A program made the translations under genes and the position numbers. This document shows positions 13,075-25,977 of a stretch of DNA of 64,000 nucleotides, piece by piece (position 1 is the stretch's first letter; each line of letters opens with the position of its first letter). This DNA comes from Tetragonia tetragonoides (Eukaryota > Streptophyta > Magnoliopsida > Caryophyllales > Aizoaceae), in contig CM076139.1 in assembly GCA_038025085.1 (NCBI GenBank), positions 16,819,307-16,883,306 on the forward strand, given 5' to 3'. The notes below the pieces were generated by a model. That model was not told the origin of the DNA, did no database searches, and worked only from the letters and a program-made list of their open reading frames with translations.

Positions 13075-14034
13075 TTAAGTGGACTTCTTAAGAAGGTTAT
13101 CTTCAATTAGGATGCCCACAGTATAGAGCAGGTTGTAGGAGTCAATCGCTTGATACTTGAGGTGTCCCTTGTAAGCAGGTTGCAAATTCTTGATGCATTG
13201 GCAGATTCGATCAGTTTGCGAAGGTCGCTCGACCAATTCGGCTATCCTTAGCCTCCAACGCTGAAGGAAGGCAGTGAATCCCTCATCTTCTTCTTTCTTG
13301 GTGATCTCTAACTCTCGAAGGGTCATAGGTAGAGCAACATTTTCCTTGTGGAGTGCAAGGAAGACTGTAGTGAAATCTGACCAAGTGCGGTAGTTCTCCA
13401 AATTCAAGGTGTAGAACCAACGACGAGTTGGGGCATCAAGAGTCTGTGGGAACAAGTGAATGTAGATATTTTTGTCAACTCCTCTTAAGCCTATGGCAGT
13501 AGTGAAGGCCTTGAGGTGGTCTTGTGGATTATCAGTTCCAGTGAATGTCGGAACCTCGGGCATGGAGAACTTGGCTGGAAGCTTGCCCTTGACTTTGGTA
13601 TTGATTTTACCAATATTAGCATGGTAGTTGGCAAATAGGCCGCTGTTTTCGAGCACAGAATTAATCTTAGCTAGTTTGGCATTTGGTCCTTCTTCCCCAG
13701 AGTCGGAGTCAGAGAGGATTCTTGCTTCATCCTATTTCTTCTTTTCCAAATCTTCAACCTTGAGTCGCACCCTTTCCAACTCACTCATGAGCTCATCAAG
13801 CCTCTCGTCAGTGGTTTTGACCATAGTGAAGTTTGGGGGTGTGATTGGGGAGGTATGGGATGTATTGAGTGGTGGAGAGCTTTGTGGTGGTGATGGATTA
13901 TGGGGTGATGGCCTTTTGGAATGTGGTGGTGTATTTGATGTAGCTTGTACACGAACCAATCTGTCGGATGATTGAGCCCAACCTTTGTCACCGTAATTCT
14001 TCCTCGAGCCCCCAATCCTGAACATAAGTCTCAA
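13075..14034 (-). pseudogene. gag of the inner Tat element (one in-frame stop)
   Basis: A single reverse-strand frame of about 320 codons is interrupted by one TAG at 13729-13731. The N-terminal part is Pro/Ser/His-rich, then comes a charged coiled-coil-like segment (DERLDELMSELERVRLKVED, about residues 77-96) and a retrotransposon gag domain with FTGTDNPQDHLKAF, RRWFYTLNLENYRTWSDF and FLQRWRLRIAELVE. This is the capsid-like Gag fold of Ty3/gypsy elements and would assemble the particle. No CCHC zinc knuckle or protease follows, and the frame ends at 13075. The gag is therefore short as well as interrupted. Confidence 0.8.
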
Positions 14035-14639
14035 CTTAGAAAGACGCCAAAGAAAGGACTTGAAAACAAAGACTCATGATTTTTAGAATATCCTCGATAG
14101 CTCCTAAGGTGAATGTGCCTATGGACGTCTATATGAACTTGAATGCATGATGATGACAATGCAGTGACAGAGTGATGACAACAACATGCAAGATGCATGA
14201 CAGACTGACCTTGACATGTATGACAATGAATTGACGCAAAATGACCCTAGAAGACTTATGATCGACCCGTCTAGACTTCTAGTGCATGAGAGGTAGTGAA
14301 CAAATGGAGACATTGATGAATGCAAGACTTGGACTTTTGTACAAATGCAGATGCAAAATGACGACAACGTATGCATGACGATTAGTTATGAATCCTAGCA
14401 TGGAGCGTCTAATACATACAATGCATTGCAATGAAAAGAAATGGAAAAGAAGAAAATAAGAACCTAAGCCTAAATGCCCGGTTATTTCCCCTCATATCAA
14501 AGGAAACATGAGGTCGATGAACAAAAATAGAAAAGACGGACTATGCTATTTTTAAAAATTTTCTAGATTCAAAGAAAATGGAACATGGGATAAGCAAATA
14601 AAAAACAGAAAAACTCGGCATTTTTTTTATTTTCGGGAA

Positions 14640-14802
14640 AAAAAAATTCGGCGTTTTTTTTTTAACGCCTTTTTTTTGCTTTTCTCTATTTTTTTTTTTT
14701 TTTTTGCCGAATCCGAATTATATCAAAAAAAAGAAAATACAAAAAATGGGAGAGGGAAATTGGAGAGACTGACTCTTTTTTTTTTTTTTTTTTTTTTTTT
14801 TG
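14640..14802. repeat. Poly(T)-rich stretches inside the inner Tat element
   Basis: Homopolymer T runs at about 14689-14705 and 14775-14801 alternate with A-rich sequence, in the 5' leader between primer-binding site and gag (reverse strand). The rest of 14035-15420 shows no gene. Confidence 0.8.
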
Positions 14803-15422
14803 CTAAAAGGTCCTAGAAAGTTGTTCATGACTTCGACGCTATATGAAAATATATCATCAGGGAAAATGACGAGTGTTCATTGAAGGGAATTCTCGCACCG
14901 TCTTTGGGCATTAGGAACTAGCTAAAAATAAAAGAAAGGACTCCTAGCACGTAAGTACATGTTGCTTGGCACATAGTCATGGCATTTATGCATTTAGGCA
15001 AGCATTACAACAATGCAGTTTACAAACAAACATGTGATCAGACGGGCATCACAACGACACATGCATAACAAGCAAGCGAATGCACGAATGTGGGCTAGAG
15101 GCTTTTGGCTCCTGTGAGGTCACCACGACAAATTACAATTTCCGTTCGGCGGATGGTCGACACATCAATTGTAATTCTTTTTCACCAATAAGAGTCGATG
15201 AGTCATGGGTGAGGAAGCGTTGGTTTGCACGATAGGACAACTGTATATTCCTTTAGATATACAGGTTGTCTACGAGTTACGACACAAACTTCCACGAGGG
15301 TCGATAAGGGTCAAAAGGTTGTGCCAAGGCACTTGCAAATGATGAAAATGATGCAATATATGGAACATGCAGTTAAACAATTAAGCAAACTTGACTTTCG
15401 AGTCTCACCCTCTTAAATAAAT

Positions 15423-15440
15423 CCCCAGTGAAGTCGCCAC
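15423..15440 (-). other. Primer-binding site of the inner Tat element
   Basis: On the reverse strand TGGCGACTTCACTGGGGA lies directly inside the 5' LTR. The TGGCGACT...GGGGA pattern is typical of Tat/Ogre primer-binding sites; a tRNA-Arg primer is recalled for pea Ogre and not verified here. It fixes the reverse orientation of the element. Confidence 0.65.
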
Positions 15441-16783
15441 TATAAGGACCCGGGATTTCTACGGCCACGGAGTGCGTCCTTATAGAAAATTTGTAAGCTG
15501 GGGGTTTCGATAAGTTCAAGGGACCATCGAGTTAGAAAAGATTTTGTAAATACTTGAATTGAATAAAACCCATGAAAGATGTCACATATCTGCTATCGGC
15601 GTTTTATCGAAGGGACAAATCGAATGGACAATCCGAAGGGACAACCCATTAGCGCGATAAGTGAACTGATCATGTTTTTAGAAAGACTTCCGCTCATATA
15701 GAACATATGAGTACCCAAGAATAAAAGGTTCGGGGGCGAAGGTACGAGGTGGGAAGGTGTTAGGCACCCAACTCGCCTGTTTTATGACGGACTCATCTAA
15801 CTCAAGTTTGCTTAATAATTTAAAGACATGATTCCCACACAAACCGGATTAACAACCTAGACTTAGACTATTAATTGGTTCATCACAAGCATCACAATAC
15901 TTATTCTTGACCCTTATTTAGACATGCATTCGATTGGCAAGTTGAGCATTACAACGACTAAACATGCTTGGAATTTAAAGACAATATTTAGGAAGCAATA
16001 AAAGACATGATTGGCATGATATCTACATTTTTGACTACTAGAACATAACCAGTTAAACAATTAATTTAATTTGGGTCCTCTGGAGTTAGTACTTGAACTG
16101 TAGGCTATTTAGCAAATGAATAGTAAAGCAAGATCTCAAGTAAAGAAAGAGGGGGAAGCTCGGTGTCAATACTCCCGAGAATAGAATAGAACTGTTTATG
16201 GAAGAAAGAGGGAGAAGCTCAGAGTTAATACTACTGAGAATAGAGGGTGTCAATTGTAGACTGTGTGATTTGAACTGAGGGAGGAGGGTCGTATTTATAG
16301 GCGCAGGAAGTAGGGCTGGACGGGTAAAGAGGAGCCGATTTTTGGAATTGGGCTAAAAAAATAGTCGGGCTTGGAAGCTCATCGAGCGCTGCTAGCGGCT
16401 CAGGTCATCACGGCACAGTGGCTGTCGGTTGTCAGATGCCAGCTGGATGTCGTCATAATGACGACATCCAGTCTATTTTAATTTTCCGGAGGAGTTTAGT
16501 GTCCCGAAAAATATGAAAAGACCGTTTTACCCTCAGACGGTAAAAGATGGTTCTACCCCCGATGCGCAACTTGGCGACCGGGAGTCGGATAAGTCGTGAG
16601 AGGTGTCGGTGGAAAGTTCTTGAACGGGGCTTTTGAATGGGACTGCAATGAAGGAGCGATCGAGGAAAAACCTGAGACCTTATCTTACCTATTAAAGCAA
16701 AAATAGCGTTCAAGTTTATAAATTACTCCTTTCATCATCGGGCTTTTGCGGAGAAATCTGAAGGCGCTTTTTTGGCGTCTACA
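15441..16783 (-). repeat. 5' LTR of the inner Tat element
   Basis: It begins TATAAGGACC on the + strand (expected TGTAAGG, one terminal mutation) and ends GGCGTCTACA. A TATA box CTATAAATAC (reverse strand, 16291-16301) precedes CGACCCTCCTCCC. It matches 8411-9739 along its whole length. Confidence 0.9.
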
Positions 16784-18879
16784 GCTGCCCGACATCATTA
16801 TCTATGACTCGGCACCGCTGAACCATTCCAAATCCGAGAGTGGTGCTACTTCCACATTTATCGCTAAGGAATAAATGCGAAGAAGAAAGAAATCGTTAGG
16901 TATAAAAGAGTCTACTAAACTGAAAAGGAAACTTAAACATTAATAATTGAAATTGTCTAAATGGTGAAATAACATGAGTATTCTTATTATACTCCTTTCA
17001 AAAGGAATATCTAAACCCAGCAGCGGAAAATAAAGACAAGTGAGCTCCAAGGCAAATCTAAGCCAACTCCGAAAGCGATCTTATTGGACATTATCTGCAC
17101 ATTTAATTTCCATGACGGAAATAGGAAAATAGAAAAAGAAGAGAGAAAGCAAAATCAGATAAACTTAGTAATTAACGCCAAAACCCAGTAAAAACATTTC
17201 AAAACCCTTACCTTGGGATTTGAGAAAAATCATTGAAATTCATTTGCATACGCAGGTAATCACATAATTCAAGCACACACAATCGATCATACTATTATAA
17301 TCTTTTTAAAGTGATCATCACCACAACAATTATAACAAGTCATCTGAAGAGAATTAAGAGAGCGATAATAGACCGAGGGCGTACACTCACGACATCAATG
17401 GAGGTTATCACCCAATTTAATAATCATGCCATGGACTTAAAGACTCTAGTGTGCACACTACCTCAATTGCAATTCATAGTTAACAAGAGGACTTATACAA
17501 TGGGGAATGATCCGTCCCGAACACAAACATCGCTGTGTCCATAATGAAATAGATACTTTGGGAATCACTCATCCCTGGACTACACAATATGCATTACAGA
17601 CCCGATGCTGGACTACTCCTACGGAACCAATAGGAGTCTTAATCTCATATTAATTCATTTACATGCAAAGGGTCTAATTAAAGACTAAGGCACTAAGAGG
17701 CCAACATGCTTACTCATATACAAGCTATCGCTTTATGAATTTCTAAGCATAATTACTTGATTAATCGTCACCAAATCCTAATCAGGATTCTAACATGCTC
17801 TTAGCATAATTCACATTCCAATTAGGAAACATATTCAACTATGATTCAAATAAGGCAATTAATACAATTTAGCTTAGCATAAGCCATGATACATTCCATT
17901 GCCATAAATAGTCTAATCCACATTTAATTCTCATATTACAATATAATTCAAATCTAAAACATGCTATAATAATTATAATTAAAGGCGTAATTGCATAATT
18001 AGAGCAATTCAACATGTTTTCCATAATTAAATCATAAATTGCCATTTAACACATATCACATCAAAATATTTTGTTTTGGGATAGGACGAAGGTAGGCTCG
18101 TTAGCTTACCACTGAATTACGCTCCGAGATTCGGTCGAGAACGTTCACTATTGACGGGACTACGAACGATCTTCGGTTCCTAATTAATATTAATTAAAAC
18201 TCAATCAGACGCGGAATTGAAAATACAAATGAACTCTAAATTCAGATCTGATAATTTTATTAAATTCCTTGCATTTTTCCAGTCGAAATAGGCTTTTGAA
18301 TTTTGACTATCGGATTTGTAAAACTTTATAAACAATCAAAATACGAAATCAAATTCACTGAAACTCGAAAATTAAATCTGAAAATAAATAATTAATTCTA
18401 AAATTGTCAAGAACACTCAAAACTTTCAAAAATCGATTCCCTCCAAATGATGCGACCACGACCACCCACAAGGGGCCCATGGTCAGACCAACACCAGACC
18501 ACCACCCACCGGCCATGGCGGCGCCGGTAGTGGCGGTGGTGGCGCTGGTGGCGCAAACACAAGGAGAGAGAAAGAGAGTGACGAGAGAGAGAATGAGATC
18601 GAGAGAGAGAAAGAGAGCGGTGGCAGTCACGGCTCTGCCACCCAAACGCCTCCCTGGACTCACCCCACCATGACCGGCCACAAGGCGGCGGTTGGGGTGG
18701 TGTTCCTGGTTCACGGGCGAAACAGAGAGGAGAGAGAGAGAGAATGCGAAAACAGAGGAGAGAGAAAACGCGGTGGCTGGCGGCTGAGCGCCGCCGCCCT
18801 GGCCTAGTTAACCACCTACCCACCATGGCCTACCAGTATGTGGCGGTTGGGTGGTGGTTCGACGCTTATCGACGCAATC

Positions 18880-18890
<11 letters not shown>

Positions 18891-18944
<54 letters not shown>

Positions 18945-19027
18945 CGGTTGGGCACCTTCATGGTGGTGATGGTGGTAAAAGTGGCACCAGCAAGGGGAGG
19001 GGGAAGGAGAGAGTGATCGGTAAGAGA

Positions 19028-19094
<67 letters not shown>
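18891..19094. repeat. (GA)n microsatellites in the chromovirus LTR
   Basis: Two long GA dinucleotide tracts (18891-18941 and 19025-19094) are separated by about 80 bp of GGTGGTGATGG-rich sequence. Glu/Arg-repeat frames over them are not genes. Confidence 0.9.
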
Positions 19095-19096
<2 letters not shown>

Positions 19097-19739
19097 TGTG
19101 TGTGTAACCGTGAGAGTGAGAGAGAGAGAGGGGGTGAGTGAGTGGGTCTTTGACTCAGCTTTGACTCTCCTTATATTGACCCTTGGTCAATCTTGGTCAA
19201 GCATGATTCACTCCCCATATCACTCCCCATATCACTCCCTTATTAATACTAATTGATTACATTAAATCAATTATGGACAAATCACTCAACACTAAATCAG
19301 ATTTTTATTTGAAATCTCCCACACAAATAATTCAAATTATTTAAATAATAACTCCCCATAAATATTTGAATAATTAAAATCCTTAATATTTATTACTAGG
19401 ACTTTAATATTAATTATGGAGATTATCCATCCATAATTAGTAATTCAAATAATCGTAATATAATTACGATAAATTATATGAAAATCCTTTTTATAAATAT
19501 AGAAAATCACATCTCACTCCCCTTGAAAGAAGTTTTGCCCCGAAACTTGGAGATACTACTCCGGACGATGCAAGGTTTACCCAATACAAGGGTAGAAAAT
19601 ATTTTGAGGAACCACATTAGTAGACACAAAGCGCTTTTCTAACTTGTTTAGCAATGCAATAAGCAATGCTTCAACATATAATAAGCAATTAAATCACAAT
19701 AATTCAATCAAAACGCGAAAATCTGAGGCGTGACACTCT

Positions 19740-22617
19740 ACCTTCCTTAAAAGGAGTTTCGTCCCGAAACTCAGACGGGATCAATACCTTCGACAAACAA
19801 CTCAGGGTATTTTTGACGCATTTGGGCTTCACCCTGCCAAGTAGCTTCTTCGGCTCCCTGCCGAGACCAAATTACCTTTACCAAAGGTATCGACTTTGTC
19901 CTCATAGCTCGATCTTTTCAGTCAACTATCCGGATCGGTTTCTCTTCATAGGTTAAGCTTTCGTCAAGCTCAATCTGTTCTGGCAGTACGACATGCGAGG
20001 GATCGTGCACATATCCCTTCAGTTGTGACACATGAAAGACATTGTGGACTTTCTCAAGTTCCACAGGTAAGGCTAACCTATAAGCCACTTCTCCAATCCT
20101 TTCTAGGATTTCATATGGTCCAATTACTCCAATATATCTGGGGCTCAGTTTTTCCTTACGGTCAAATCTCATAACTCCCTTGGTAGGTGATACTCTCAAA
20201 AGTACTTTCTGACCTATCTCGAATTCCTCAGGTCTGCGACCTCTATCTGCGTACGACTTTTGTCGATCCTGGGCACCACGCATCTTTTGTTGAATAACTT
20301 TGATGACATCGACAGTAACCTGAATTAACTCCGGACCCATTACCACTGTATCACTGATGTCGTTCCAACATACAGGTGATTTACATTTCCTCCCGTACAA
20401 TGCCTCGTACGGTGCTCTGTCGATACTGGAATGGTGACTGTTGTTGTACGAAAACTCGATCAATGGGATGTGCTTATCCCAAGATCCTTGGTACTCCAAG
20501 CACATGCTCGTAACATGTCCTTAAGGGTCTGAATAGTTCTTTCCGATTGTCCATCTGTAGCAGGGTGAAAGGCAGTACTGAATCTCAACTTACTCCCAAA
20601 AGCATCTTGTAGCTTTGTCCAAAAATGTGATAGAAATCTTGAATCTCTGTCCGATACTATGTCCTCCGGGACACCATGGAGTCTCATTACTTCTCTTACA
20701 TAAGTATCGGCTAACTTTTCCATTTCCCACGTGTCATTCATCGGGATGAACCTTGCGACTTTGGTTAATCTATCCACAACTACCCAAATAGCGTTGTTCT
20801 TTCGTTGAGTTAATGGAAATCCCATCAAAAAATCCATTGAAATTGACGTCCACTTCTATGTGGGTACATCTAGCGATTGCAGCATCCTTCCCGGACGCTT
20901 GTGCTCGATTTTGACCTTCTGACATGTCAAACACTTGGCCACAAATTCGGCCACTTCCCTTTTCATTCCTATCCACCAAAACGTGGATCGGAGATCCTTA
21001 TATAGTTTGTCTCCGCCAGGGTGTACAGAGTACGGCGTGTTGTGCGCTTTGCTCAGAATCTTATCCCTGATCTCTGGAACGTTCGGAACGCAAATCCTAT
21101 TGCGAAACCTCAATAGACCATCTTTTCCTATGTCGAAGTCCCCAGAACGACCCTCGTTCTTATGTTGTATCATCCGCAACAGATCTACGTCGTCAACGTG
21201 CTTGCCTTTGATTTCGTTCAACAGAGTCGGACGAATGGTCCTGTGGTTCAGCATGCACTGAACATCACCTCTCAACACTACTTCAATGTCAAGAGTTTGC
21301 AAGTCCTGGATGATGTTCTCTAGAATGACGATTGTTGTGTTCAACGTGTGCCTGGTTTTCCTACTTAAAGCATCGGCAACGACATTGGCTTTACCCTCGT
21401 GGTACTAGATGTCCAAATCATACTCCGTTAGTAACTCCAACCATCTCCGTTGGCGCATATTCAGCTCCTTCTGAGTGAATATGTACTTCAAACTCTTATG
21501 GTCAGTGAACATCTTGACTGACGTCCCATACAAACAATGTCGCCAAATCTTTAATGCGAACACCACGGCTGCTAATTGCAAGTCATGATTCGGGTAATTC
21601 TCTTCGTACTTCTTGAGTTGTCGCGAAGCATAAGCTACCACTTTCCCATTTTGCATTAGCACACACCCCAACCCATGTTTCGACGCGTCACTGTAAACCT
21701 CATATCTGTCCGTTCCTGAAGGTAAAGACAAAATTGGCGCGGTTGTGAGTCGTTTCTTAAGCTCCTGGAACGCTTCTTCACACTTTTCCATCCATTGGAA
21801 TCGTGTGGTTTTGTTCATCAAATTAGTCTTTGGCTGTGCGATCTTTGAGAAATTCTCCACAAATCTCTAATAATAACCTGCTAGACCCAAAAAGCTTCGA
21901 ACCTCTGTCACATTCGTCGGCTTAGGCCGATCAGTAATGGCTTGGATTTTCTCTGGGTCCACGGCAACTCCATCCTTAGAGCCTACATGTCCTAAAAAAG
22001 ATACCTTTTCCAACCAAAACTCGCATTTGGACAACTTAGCGTATAATTTGTGTCATCGCAAAATCTCCAAGGTGATACTCAAGTGTTCCGCATGTTCCTC
22101 GGCGTTCTTAGAATACACCAAAATATCGTCGTTGAAAACCACCACAAACTAATCGAGGTACGGCTGAGACGTACGATTCATCAAGTCCATGAACTTTGCT
22201 GGCGCATTTGTCAACCCAAATGGCATAACTGTGAACTCGTAATGCCCATACCTTGTCCGAAAGGCAGTTTTAGGAATATCCGATTCCGCAATCCTCAGTT
22301 GAGGATAACCTGATCTCAAATCGATCTTCGAGAAGACTAACGCTCCTTTCAGTTGGTCGAACAAATCATCGATCCTAGGTAGTGGATACCTATTCTTAAT
22401 GGTGATCTTATTCAACTCTCGGTAGTCGATACACAACCTCATACTACCATCCTTTTTTTCTTCACGAATAGTACCGGTGCTCCCCAAGGCGATACACTTG
22501 GCCGAATGTACCCCTTTTCCAACAATTCTTCTAGTTGAGTTTTGAGTTCCTTCATTTCCGTTGGTGCCATCCTATATGGCGCTTTTGAGATAGGTGCGGA
22601 TCCTGGCACTAACTCTA
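19740..22617 (-). pseudogene. Chromovirus pol: RT, RNase H, integrase, chromodomain (degenerate)
   Basis: Domains on the reverse strand, in order: RT (about 22490-21860) with [29 protein letters not shown] and the active-site block FNDDILVYS (usual FIDD); RNase H (about 21790-21400) with [18 protein letters not shown] and [10 protein letters not shown]; an HHCC zinc finger (about 21090-20920); the integrase DDE core (about 20840-20480) with VVVDRLTKVARFI, SDRDSRF and HPATDGQSERTIQTLK; then a GPY/F-type module and, after an in-frame TGA at 19918-19920, a chromodomain (LVKVIWSRQGAEEATWQGE, MRQKYPELF). Breaks: frame changes at about 22148, 21860, 21404 and 20856, several stops, and loss of everything before the LVPGS segment at 22617. 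The chromodomain and LTR type point to the Tekay group. It cannot be active. Confidence 0.9.
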
Positions 22618-25241
22618 TAGTGAAGTAACTGGAGGCCTAGGAGGCCTTGCCACAGGTGCAGGCTGCGAAATAGACTTAAGGCCAGAAAATTATAAAAATT
22701 CAAATCAAGTACTATTACTTGAAATGAACATACCTCTCGAACGTCGGATAGACGGCTCGTGCACACACTCCGAGGCGTGAATCTGGAAATCCAATGTTTG
22801 AGGGCATGCATGCCCCTATAAATCTTTCGCATCTCAGCAGCATCCAACTGTGCACATAAGAGAAGAGTCAGTATAAACACAAAGAAAATATTGCAAATTA
22901 CAATGGATTTTCACTTACCCCCCTACAACCAGTTGGTAGAGATAATCCCTTAATGAAACTCAGGGATCAAAAGAACCTGAGGTGACCCATCCGCTCCTGT
23001 ATAACCCACCGACATGGTAGGAGGAATGGGGCGTGGAGAAGAAGCAGTCGCATGGGACGACGAAGAACTCGCAGCGCTCTGCAAAACTTAAAAATATTAG
23101 ATACATTTCTAAATTTCCAAACGAAATTAAGAAACAAAAAATTTACTCATCGGATCAGTGGAGAAGTTAGGCCACAACCGAGCCTCAGCAAACTCGGTAT
23201 ACGCCACCATAAGATCCACCTCCGGGTCAGCCGGAAGCAAATACTCAAGGGCATTCACCCCAACGGTGGCCGTCCTTACCAGCTCCACGGTAAGGTGACG
23301 AACATAAAGCATAGAATCCGGAGGGTCCAAAGGAATCATCGGAGCCGAAAGGTCGGAGAAAGTCTGCCTAATCAGTCTCTCTCCCAAGAACCACTCAAAA
23401 CCAAAAGGACCCTCAATGAGGACTCTCTTCTGGTCGTACTCTTGAGCACCCAAGAATCGGTGCGAGAGGCCCGGGAGGTAATCCGTCCAGGGAAACCAGT
23501 CAACCTACAAAAGCAAAGAATGAGCACAGGAAAGGATGAAAACGACGATATAAAAAAAAACACAAAAGGTAGTCACTTACATCCTGAGCGGTCAAAGGAT
23601 ATATCGCCTCCCTAAGGGCGTGCAGCGTAGTGAATGGGCAAGATGCCCGTCCCCTCCTGATCTGCATTGCTGGAAAGGACAAATCCCCTGTCTCAAGAAG
23701 AAGGGCAAGGTCGAGGAGATGCTCGTAAAACCAAATCTAAGACATGCAAAACACATGGATTAGGCACAAGTTATGAGTAAAAAGCCAAAGCACAAAGTAT
23801 AAGAAGGGGTAAAAGGAAATTACATCCATAACCTTCCAATAGCCAACCAAGGAGACGCGAGACGCGCCTTCCTCCCCATTGAGGCTGCTGGACTGCCTCA
23901 AACACCGCAGAAGACAAGAGTATGCGGGAAGACCCTAGTTTTACTCCGCAACGTTGTCCAAATCACGCAAGCACGGGAAATAATAAACATGATACCTACT
24001 AGCTTTATCCGAAAAGACGGAACAAGCTAGAATATAGGCAAAGAAAAGGCGAGCGTGATGCTCTGCCGTAACCTTCTTCAACTTTCTCGGGTTGGTCAGG
24101 AACTGGACCAATACGTCAGTCCGCCCATACTTCATACCATCCCAGTTGGCCCCGAAAAGGCCAAACATCTCCACCATGTCATCCCTACTCACCTCTCCAT
24201 AAGTGAGGGGGATACCGATGCAAGGGAGCCCGGAAATGAGACCGAACTCTCGAAAGGAGTGATCATGATCTCACCCATAGGAAAATGAAAAGTACTGGTA
24301 GTATCCCAATACCGCTCCGCAAGACCTCTAACAAGTAAGCGGTCAGAGCGCTCGGCAGAAGTGATGTACGCTAGCAGATGACCGAAGCCACAACGCTGCA
24401 CAATAGTGTTGACCTCGAGAGTCACATACCTACGGGTTTTCTCGATCCCGGAAAGGCTACCGTAACCCCGCATGGTAGTGTCTACATCCTATACAACACG
24501 ATAAGCGCAAGACAATTAGGTAGGTGATCCTAGTAGCAACTACAAGTCTCCGGTTTAGTCCTAAATTTTTACAACTCGTAAAATTTAGCATTCTAGCTAA
24601 ACCAATACAACAAGAGTAAGTTTTAACGAGAATAAATTTCACACAAGTTTATTTTCCACAAATTTACTCAAAAATCATCTACCGCTAAAAGAAAATAAAA
24701 TAAAAGTAAACTTCACTCAAGTTTATTTTCACCAAAGAGTGATGATTGTAACGAGAATAAATTTCATACAAATTTATTTTCCACCGTTTAAAGATGAATT
24801 TCACGCAAATCCATTCTTCACATGCAAAAATAATAATAATAATAATAATCCTACAGGAATTTGCAAATTAGCAAGAAAAACAATTTCACGCAAATTGGTT
24901 TTCCACATTAGTTACACTACAGTTCCCAACCTAGAAATTCTATGTTTGCCTACACATGATTTTCTAAGCACAAAGGAGCAAAAGAAAAAAAAAATGACAT
25001 ACCCGACATTTGGTACCTACGGTAACCAAATGCTCATTGTTCTTGAAATGAGATCGCGGGGCTCCCAACGATCGGCAGGATGGAAATCACTACGAGTGAA
25101 CTCATCCTAGACTAACTGGTGCTCACCCACCCGACGATGGGGTATACCGAAAATGAAGACCTGAGTAAAAACATTCGGGGTCTCCCTCACAACAATCTCT
25201 TGCTCCTTCCTTTTCCTATCTCCTCTAAGTTTGGGAGCCAT
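22618..25241 (-). pseudogene. Antisense plant-mobile-domain (PMD) gene carried by the outer retrotransposon
   Basis: Reverse-strand exon-like segments with GT/AG sites spell a plant mobile domain protein (PF10536 type, related to MAIN-like and transposon PMD proteins). Start MAPKLRGDRKRKEQE at 25241; second segment about 24485-23824 with NTIVQRCGFGHLLAY, TTSTFHFPMGEIMITPF, SRDDMVEMFGLFGANWDGMK and EHHARLFFAYILACSVF; third 23736-23581 (IWFYEHLLDLALLLE); fourth about 23506-23139 (VDWFPWTDYLPGL, GFEWFLGERLIRQTFSDL); further Ser/Pro-rich segments to about 22618. Damage: an in-frame TAG in exon 1 (after GEHQLV), a 2-bp GA insertion near 24235 that shifts the frame before GLISGLPCIGIPL, and stops near 23940. 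The gene runs opposite to its host element, between the lost pol and the 3' LTR. The domain identity is recalled from family patterns; function in plants relates to silencing and genome maintenance, not shown here. Confidence 0.7.
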
Positions 25242-25559
25242 GGATGAAGAGCAAAAAAATGGAGTTTTTGAAATTTGAGTGAAACTCATAAAACTCACAA
25301 ATTCACACAATTTTGAGTTTTGACACTCAAAAACTCAAGAACAACTAACAAAATCAAGTTTTTTAAGAATTTGAGCAAGAAAGCCTCGAGATTTGGAGCT
25401 AAGGGCTTTGATGGAGGTTGAGAGCTTGAAAAAAATGGAGGAGAGAGAGAAAGAGGAGATGGCTCGAAATGGAAGAAGATCCGTTTCGGCCTTCCCCTTC
25501 TTTTCCCTTTAATCCACCCGTGAAGACCTAGCAACCGGTCAAACCATCCAGCTGGACGG

Positions 25560-25740
25560 TCAGATCGCCACACTGGCGGTTGAACCGCAAGCCACGCGGC
25601 TTGGCCGCTTGCCCAAACGGCTCAACCGTTTGGCAGAGCGGTTCATCCGCTCCATCAAGCGGCATAGCGGCAAGCGGCTCGACCGCTCCACCAAGCGGTT
25701 TAGTCGTTTGACGTGGCGGTTTGGCCGCGTAACACTCCTT
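25560..25740. promoter_or_regulatory. AAGCGG/CCGCTT inverted-repeat cluster upstream of the antisense PMD gene
   Basis: A dense series of short palindromic pairs (GCGGTTGAACCGC, AAGCGGCTCGACCGCT, and similar) lies 320-500 bp upstream of the PMD start codon on the reverse strand. The same motif set occurs upstream of the TATA box in both outer LTRs, so the two promoters share a probable regulatory module. Role inferred. Confidence 0.45.
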
Positions 25741-25977
25741 CTGTTATAATACTCTATTTAGGTCCATTGGTTCAAAATCAGTGGGCCCCACGTGAGGCGC
25801 ATAGTAGTTATTTGCGCGCCAAATTCCATTTATGAAAGCGGGACTATTTTAAACCAATAGGTTTGTACATTTATACTCGGCCTATGGCATGGGCTTGCGT
25901 CTGACCAAAGGTCTGAGCAACATTTTATTACCCTTTACCATTACATTTACTATTTTATTTATAAACAAAATTTACAT

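Noticed and set aside
13628..13975. 115-codon forward frame
   Set aside because: Antisense shadow of the retrotransposon gag gene.
18355..19141. Overlapping frames of 89-139 codons on both strands
   Set aside because: GC-rich and (GA)n low-complexity sequence inside the chromovirus LTR; no domain.
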